Source: UBA8337 sp965221415 (GTDB taxonomy: Bacteria; Pseudomonadota; Alphaproteobacteria; RS24). Taken from it: a DNA stretch of 64,000 nucleotides. The stretch is taken from assembly GCA_965221415.1 (NCBI GenBank), contig OZ244887.1:558001-622000 (forward strand), given 5' to 3'. Below, piece after piece: positions 60,176 through 64,000 of the stretch. The notes below the pieces were generated by a model that saw nothing but the letters and a program-made list of their open reading frames with translations, was not told the DNA's origin and searched no databases. The translations under genes and the position numbers were made by a program. Within the stretch, counting starts at the first letter, position 1, and each line of letters opens with the position of its first letter.

Positions 60176-61708
60176 ATGCGTGATATTAGTCGTGAATTAG
60201 AAGAGCGCCGCAGCGTTGCCCGATTGGGGGGTGGCGAAGCGCGCATTGATACGCAGCACGCGCGCGGCAAATTGACCGCCCGTGAGCGCATCGCGCTTTT
60301 ACTCGATGCGGGCAGCTTCGAAGAGATTGACATGTTTGTCGAGCATGACTGCCATGATTTCGATATGCAGGATAAGAAAATCCCCGGCGATGGCGTTGTC
60401 ACGGGATGGGGGACGGTTAATGGTCGCCCGATTTATCTGTTTGCGAAAGATTTCACTGTGTTTGGCGGGTCTTTGTCGCGGGCGCATTCGAAGAAGATTA
60501 ATAAAGTGCAAGATATGGCACTGCGCAATGGCGTGCCGATTATCGGTATTCTCGATGCAGGCGGGGCGCGTATTCAAGAAGGCGTCGATGCGCTGGGTGG
60601 CTATGCCGAGGTATTTCAGCGCAACACGTTGGCTTCGGGGGTTATTCCGCAAATCACCATGATTATGGGGCCTTGCGCGGGGGGCGACGTGTATTCGCCT
60701 GCCCTGACCGATTTTATCTTTATGGTGCGCAACACGTCATACATGTTTGTGACGGGGCCAGATGTTGTCAAAACCGTGACCAATGAAGAAGTCACCGCCG
60801 AGGAATTGGGCGGTGCGAAAGTGCATACGAGCAAGTCGTCAGTGGCCGATGGGGCTTATGACAATGATGTCGAGGCGTTGGTTGAGTTGCGTCGGTTGAT
60901 TGATTTCTTGCCGCTGTCGAACCGTACGGGCGTGCCAGAATTGCCGAGTTTTGATATGCGCGACCGTGCTGAGCCATCACTGGATACGCTCATTCCCGAT
61001 AATCCCAACATGCCCTATGACATGATGGAATTGGTTGAGAAGGTGGTCGATGAGGGCGATTTTTTTGAAATCCAAAAAGATTTTGCCAAGAATATTATTG
61101 TCGGATTTGGCCGCATCGAAGGCAAGACGGTTGGTTTCGTGGCGAACCAACCGATGACGCTGGCGGGTGTGTTGGATAGCGATGCATCGCGCAAAGCGGC
61201 GCGTTTTGTACGGTTTTGCGATGCTTTTGATATTCCAGTGGTGACATTTGTGGATGTGCCGGGGTTTTTGCCCGGTACGTCGCAAGAATATGGCGGTCTC
61301 ATTAAGCATGGCGCGAAACTGCTGTTTGCGTATGCCGAAGCGACCGTGCCGAAAATCACGCTGATTACACGCAAAGCCTATGGCGGGGCGTATGATGTGA
61401 TGGCCTCGAAGCATTTACGCGGTGATTTCAACTATGCATGGCCGACGGCTGAAATCGCGGTGATGGGGGCGAAGGGCGCGGTGGAGATTATTTTCCGTTC
61501 TTCGATTGGCAATGATGACGAGATTGCCGAACACACAGCGGCATATGAGGAGCGTTTTTTAAATCCGTTTGTGGCGGCCGAGCGCGGCTATATTGACGAA
61601 GTCATTCAGCCGCATAATACGCGCCGACGCATCGCGCGCGCATTGGCGCTTTTATCGTCGAAGAAACTCGAAAATCCGTGGAAAAAACACGACAATATTC
61701 CGCTTTAG
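60176..61708 (+). CDS. pccB: propionyl-CoA carboxylase beta (carboxyltransferase) subunit
   Basis: 510 residues. Two crotonase-like halves: GGARIQEGVDALGGYAEVFQ and MGPCAGGDVYSPALTDF in the N half, DVPGFLPGTSQEYGG and MGAKGAVEIIFR in the C half. It transfers carboxyl from biotin to propionyl-CoA (or a similar acyl-CoA). GGGGAGAGGTCG precedes ATG. Followed by the biotin subunit after 9 bases. Confidence 0.95.
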   Translation: MRDISRELEERRSVARLGGGEARIDTQHARGKLTARERIALLLDAGSFEEIDMFVEHDCHDFDMQDKKIPGDGVVTGWGTVNGRPIYLFAKDFTVFGGSLSRAHSKKINKVQDMALRNGVPIIGILDAGGARIQEGVDALGGYAEVFQRNTLASGVIPQITMIMGPCAGGDVYSPALTDFIFMVRNTSYMFVTGPDVVKTVTNEEVTAEELGGAKVHTSKSSVADGAYDNDVEALVELRRLIDFLPLSNRTGVPELPSFDMRDRAEPSLDTLIPDNPNMPYDMMELVEKVVDEGDFFEIQKDFAKNIIVGFGRIEGKTVGFVANQPMTLAGVLDSDASRKAARFVRFCDAFDIPVVTFVDVPGFLPGTSQEYGGLIKHGAKLLFAYAEATVPKITLITRKAYGGAYDVMASKHLRGDFNYAWPTAEIAVMGAKGAVEIIFRSSIGNDDEIAEHTAAYEERFLNPFVAAERGYIDEVIQPHNTRRRIARALALLSSKKLENPWKKHDNIPL

Positions 61709-61717
61709 GTATCTGAT

Positions 61718-63703
61718 ATGTTTAAAAAAATTCTGATTGCAAATCGTGGTGAAATTGCCTGTCGTGTCATCAAGTCGGCGCACGCCATGGGCATCAAAAC
61801 GGTCGCGGTTTATTCCGATGCCGATGCGCAAGCCTTGCATGTGCGCATGGCGGATGAGGCGGTTCATATTGGCGATGCGCCCGCGAGTGAAAGCTATCTG
61901 GTGATTGATAAGATTCTGGCGGCGGTGAAACAAACGGGGGCGGAAGCGGTGCATCCGGGCTATGGGTTTTTGAGCGAGAATAAAGCCTTCGCCGAGGCGT
62001 TAGATAAAGCTGGCGTGGCGTTTATCGGGCCGCCTGCGGGTGCGATTGAAGCGATGGGGGATAAAATTACCTCGAAGAAACTTGCGTCAGAAGCGGGTGT
62101 CTCGACTGTGCCGGGGCATATGGGGCTGATTGCGGATGCAGACGAGGCGGTCAAGATTTCTAATAAGGTTGGTTATCCAGTGATGATTAAGGCCTCGGCG
62201 GGCGGCGGCGGCAAGGGTATGCGGATTGCGTGGAATGATGAGGAAGCGCGCGAGGGTTTCCAGTCGTCGAAGAACGAAGCGGCGAATAGCTTTGGCGATG
62301 ACCGTATTTTTATCGAGAAATTTGTCACGCAGCCGCGCCATATTGAAATTCAGATTTTGGGCGATAAGCACGGCAATATAATTTATCTCGGCGAGCGCGA
62401 ATGTTCTATCCAGCGGCGCAATCAGAAAGTCATCGAAGAAGCGCCAAGCTCGTTTCTTGATAAAGCCACCCGCAAGGCGATGGGCGTGCAATCGGTTGCG
62501 TTGGCCAAAGCGGTGGATTATTGCTCGGCGGGCACGGTCGAGTTTATCGTCGATGGCGAGAAGAACTTTTATTTCCTTGAGATGAACACGCGCTTGCAAG
62601 TCGAACACCCCGTTACCGAGTTGATTACGGGCATCGACCTTGTCGAGCAGATGATTAGGATTGCGGCGGATGAAAAGCTGGAACTCAAACAAAAAGACGT
62701 GACCCTGACTGGGTGGGCGATGGAAAGTCGGATTTATGCCGAAGACCCGTATCGCGGATTTTTGCCCTCGACGGGGCGTTTGTCGCGCTATCGGCCACCG
62801 ATGGAGTGTGTCGAAAACGACATCACCGTGCGCAATGATACGGGGGTTTATGAGGGCGGCGAAATCTCGATATTTTACGACCCGATGATTGCCAAATTGG
62901 TGACCCACGCCCCCGACCGTTTGCAAGCCGTGGAGGCGATGGTCACGGCGTTGGATAATTTCCGTATTGATGGCATCAGCCATAATATTGATTTTCTGAG
63001 CGCGATTATGGCGCATCAGCGTTTTCGTGATGGGGCGCTGACCACAGCGTTTATCGACGAAGAATATCCTGACGGCTTTGACGGCGCGCCGCTTGAGAGT
63101 GTGCGGATTGAGGCGCTCGCGGTGATTGGTTTTACCATGTCGCATATGGTGCAAATGCGGGCGAGCGAAACCTCGCAAGTGCTGTCGGGGCATCAATATA
63201 CGCCCGATACTGAGCAAGCTGTGCAGATTGGCGCGCATGTGTTCACCGCGGCGATGACTGAAAACGGGGTGACGCTCAACGGCGTTGATATTGCGGTTGA
63301 AAGCGATTGGCTGCCGGGTGATTTATTCTTCCATGGTGTCGTGAATGGGCAAGCTATGAGCTTAACGGTAGACCGCCACGCGGAAGGTTTTGATTTAACG
63401 GGCGGTGGCACGTCGGTGCGGGTGAGTGTGCGTCGACAGGCGGCGCAAACGGCGATGAGCTATATGCCTGAAAAGAGCGATGGCACGAGCGATAAAGAAT
63501 TGGTTTGCCCGATGCCGGGTGTCGTTGTCTCGATGATGGTCGAAGAGGGCGAGGCGGCGAAAGCTGGTCAGCCTCTAGCGATTGTGGAGGCGATGAAAAT
63601 GGAGAATATTCTCCGCGCCGAGAAAGACGTGACCATCGCTAAGGTTCTGTGCAAAGCAGGCGATAAGCTTGCGGTGGACGATGTGATGATTGAGTTCGAA
63701 TAG
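61718..63703 (+). CDS. pccA: propionyl-CoA carboxylase alpha (biotin-carboxylase/BCCP) subunit
   Basis: 661 residues. Biotin carboxylase domain with KILIANRGEIACRVIKSA, ATP-grasp SAGGGGKGMRIAW, and EMNTRLQVEHPVTE. A linker BT domain is followed by a biotinyl domain with the biotin lysine in VEAMKMENILRAE. With PccB it makes methylmalonyl-CoA from propionyl-CoA; acyl-CoA specificity is inferred from partner and length. Three bases separate it from the convergent lipB end. Confidence 0.95.
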   Translation: MFKKILIANRGEIACRVIKSAHAMGIKTVAVYSDADAQALHVRMADEAVHIGDAPASESYLVIDKILAAVKQTGAEAVHPGYGFLSENKAFAEALDKAGVAFIGPPAGAIEAMGDKITSKKLASEAGVSTVPGHMGLIADADEAVKISNKVGYPVMIKASAGGGGKGMRIAWNDEEAREGFQSSKNEAANSFGDDRIFIEKFVTQPRHIEIQILGDKHGNIIYLGERECSIQRRNQKVIEEAPSSFLDKATRKAMGVQSVALAKAVDYCSAGTVEFIVDGEKNFYFLEMNTRLQVEHPVTELITGIDLVEQMIRIAADEKLELKQKDVTLTGWAMESRIYAEDPYRGFLPSTGRLSRYRPPMECVENDITVRNDTGVYEGGEISIFYDPMIAKLVTHAPDRLQAVEAMVTALDNFRIDGISHNIDFLSAIMAHQRFRDGALTTAFIDEEYPDGFDGAPLESVRIEALAVIGFTMSHMVQMRASETSQVLSGHQYTPDTEQAVQIGAHVFTAAMTENGVTLNGVDIAVESDWLPGDLFFHGVVNGQAMSLTVDRHAEGFDLTGGGTSVRVSVRRQAAQTAMSYMPEKSDGTSDKELVCPMPGVVVSMMVEEGEAAKAGQPLAIVEAMKMENILRAEKDVTIAKVLCKAGDKLAVDDVMIEFE

Positions 63704-63706
63704 GCT

Positions 63707-64000
63707 TTACGTAAAGCAACTGTCGAAATTATCCAGCAGGGCTTTGTCGAGTTCGGACATTGAGATTGGATAGCCAAGCTCAACCATGCTGGTCACGCCT
63801 TGGTCGGTTATGCCGCACGGCACAATGCCGTTAAAATGCGTCAGGTCAGGCTCAACATTGATAGCGAGACCGTGAAAGCTCACCCAACGCCGAATCCGCA
63901 TACCGAGGGCTGCGATTTTATCTTCGCGATTATTGGGGCGCGGCACCCAAACACCAACTCTGTCTGGCGAGATGTGCGCTTCAATGTTGAAATCTGCGAG
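63707..64000 (-). CDS. lipB: lipoyl(octanoyl) transferase, C-terminal part (5' truncated by window edge)
   Basis: 98 codons of the C-terminal end remain, still open at the window edge. It contains GVWVPRP, DKIAALGMRIRRWVSFHG (in parts) and the catalytic-cysteine loop GIVPCGI. LipB transfers octanoyl from acyl carrier protein to lipoyl domains of E2 subunits. The N-terminal catalytic region is outside the window. Confidence 0.93.
   Translation of the reverse strand, partial: LADFNIEAHISPDRVGVWVPRPNNREDKIAALGMRIRRWVSFHGLAINVEPDLTHFNGIVPCGITDQGVTSMVELGYPISMSELDKALLDNFDSCFT

Overview
The window looks like chromosomal DNA of an alphaproteobacterium with moderate G+C content. Three things point there: the gene order tRNA-Tyr/tRNA-Gly/tuf/tRNA-Trp/secE/nusG/rplKAJL/rpoBC/rpsLG/fusA/tuf/S10-spc-alpha; an ATP12-type F1-ATPase chaperone gene beside propionyl-CoA carboxylase genes; and a class II DAHP synthase next to glutathione reductase. 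A marine lineage is possible but cannot be fixed from the sequence alone. No rRNA, CRISPR array, insertion sequence or integrase was seen.

Layout. 1-8.1 kb: end of gor, convergent aroG, then a tightly coupled block nadE-gltX-cimA-psd-pssA (NAD synthesis, Glu-tRNA charging, citramalate route to isoleucine, phosphatidylethanolamine synthesis). 8.1-12.5 kb: minus-strand RND efflux pair. 12.5-14.8 kb: a DUF1330 gene and gamma-glutamyltransferase behind a sigma70-like promoter. 14.8-18.9 kb: the accessory part, a minus-strand cluster of three TPR-repeat genes enclosing one gene whose product resembles a phage major capsid protein. 19-25.7 kb: trhO, a GST, a secreted alkylsulfatase, a nitronate monooxygenase, a thiolase and rlmB. 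25.9-57.4 kb: tRNAs and almost the whole transcription/translation superoperon, bracketed in part by two EF-Tu genes with identical products. 57.4-64 kb: crcB, rluC, a HAD phosphatase, atp12, pccB, pccA and the end of lipB.

The most unusual region is 14.8-18.9 kb. The TPR genes share N-terminal helices, 5' leaders, and in two cases a promoter (TTGTCT-17-TARAGT) and in two cases a 3' end. This suggests tandem duplication of one gene unit. The capsid-like gene sits between two units with its own strong promoter and Shine-Dalgarno sequence, with no other recognisable phage genes nearby. Its capsid assignment rests on pattern recognition and needs a profile or structure search.

In the ribosomal region the regulatory DNA is the interesting part: a structured L10 leader with two competing copies of one hairpin arm, a 266-base leader before rpsL, an intrinsic terminator 20 bases upstream of rpsJ, and a consensus promoter before rpsM. 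L3 carries a 49-residue acidic repetitive tail.
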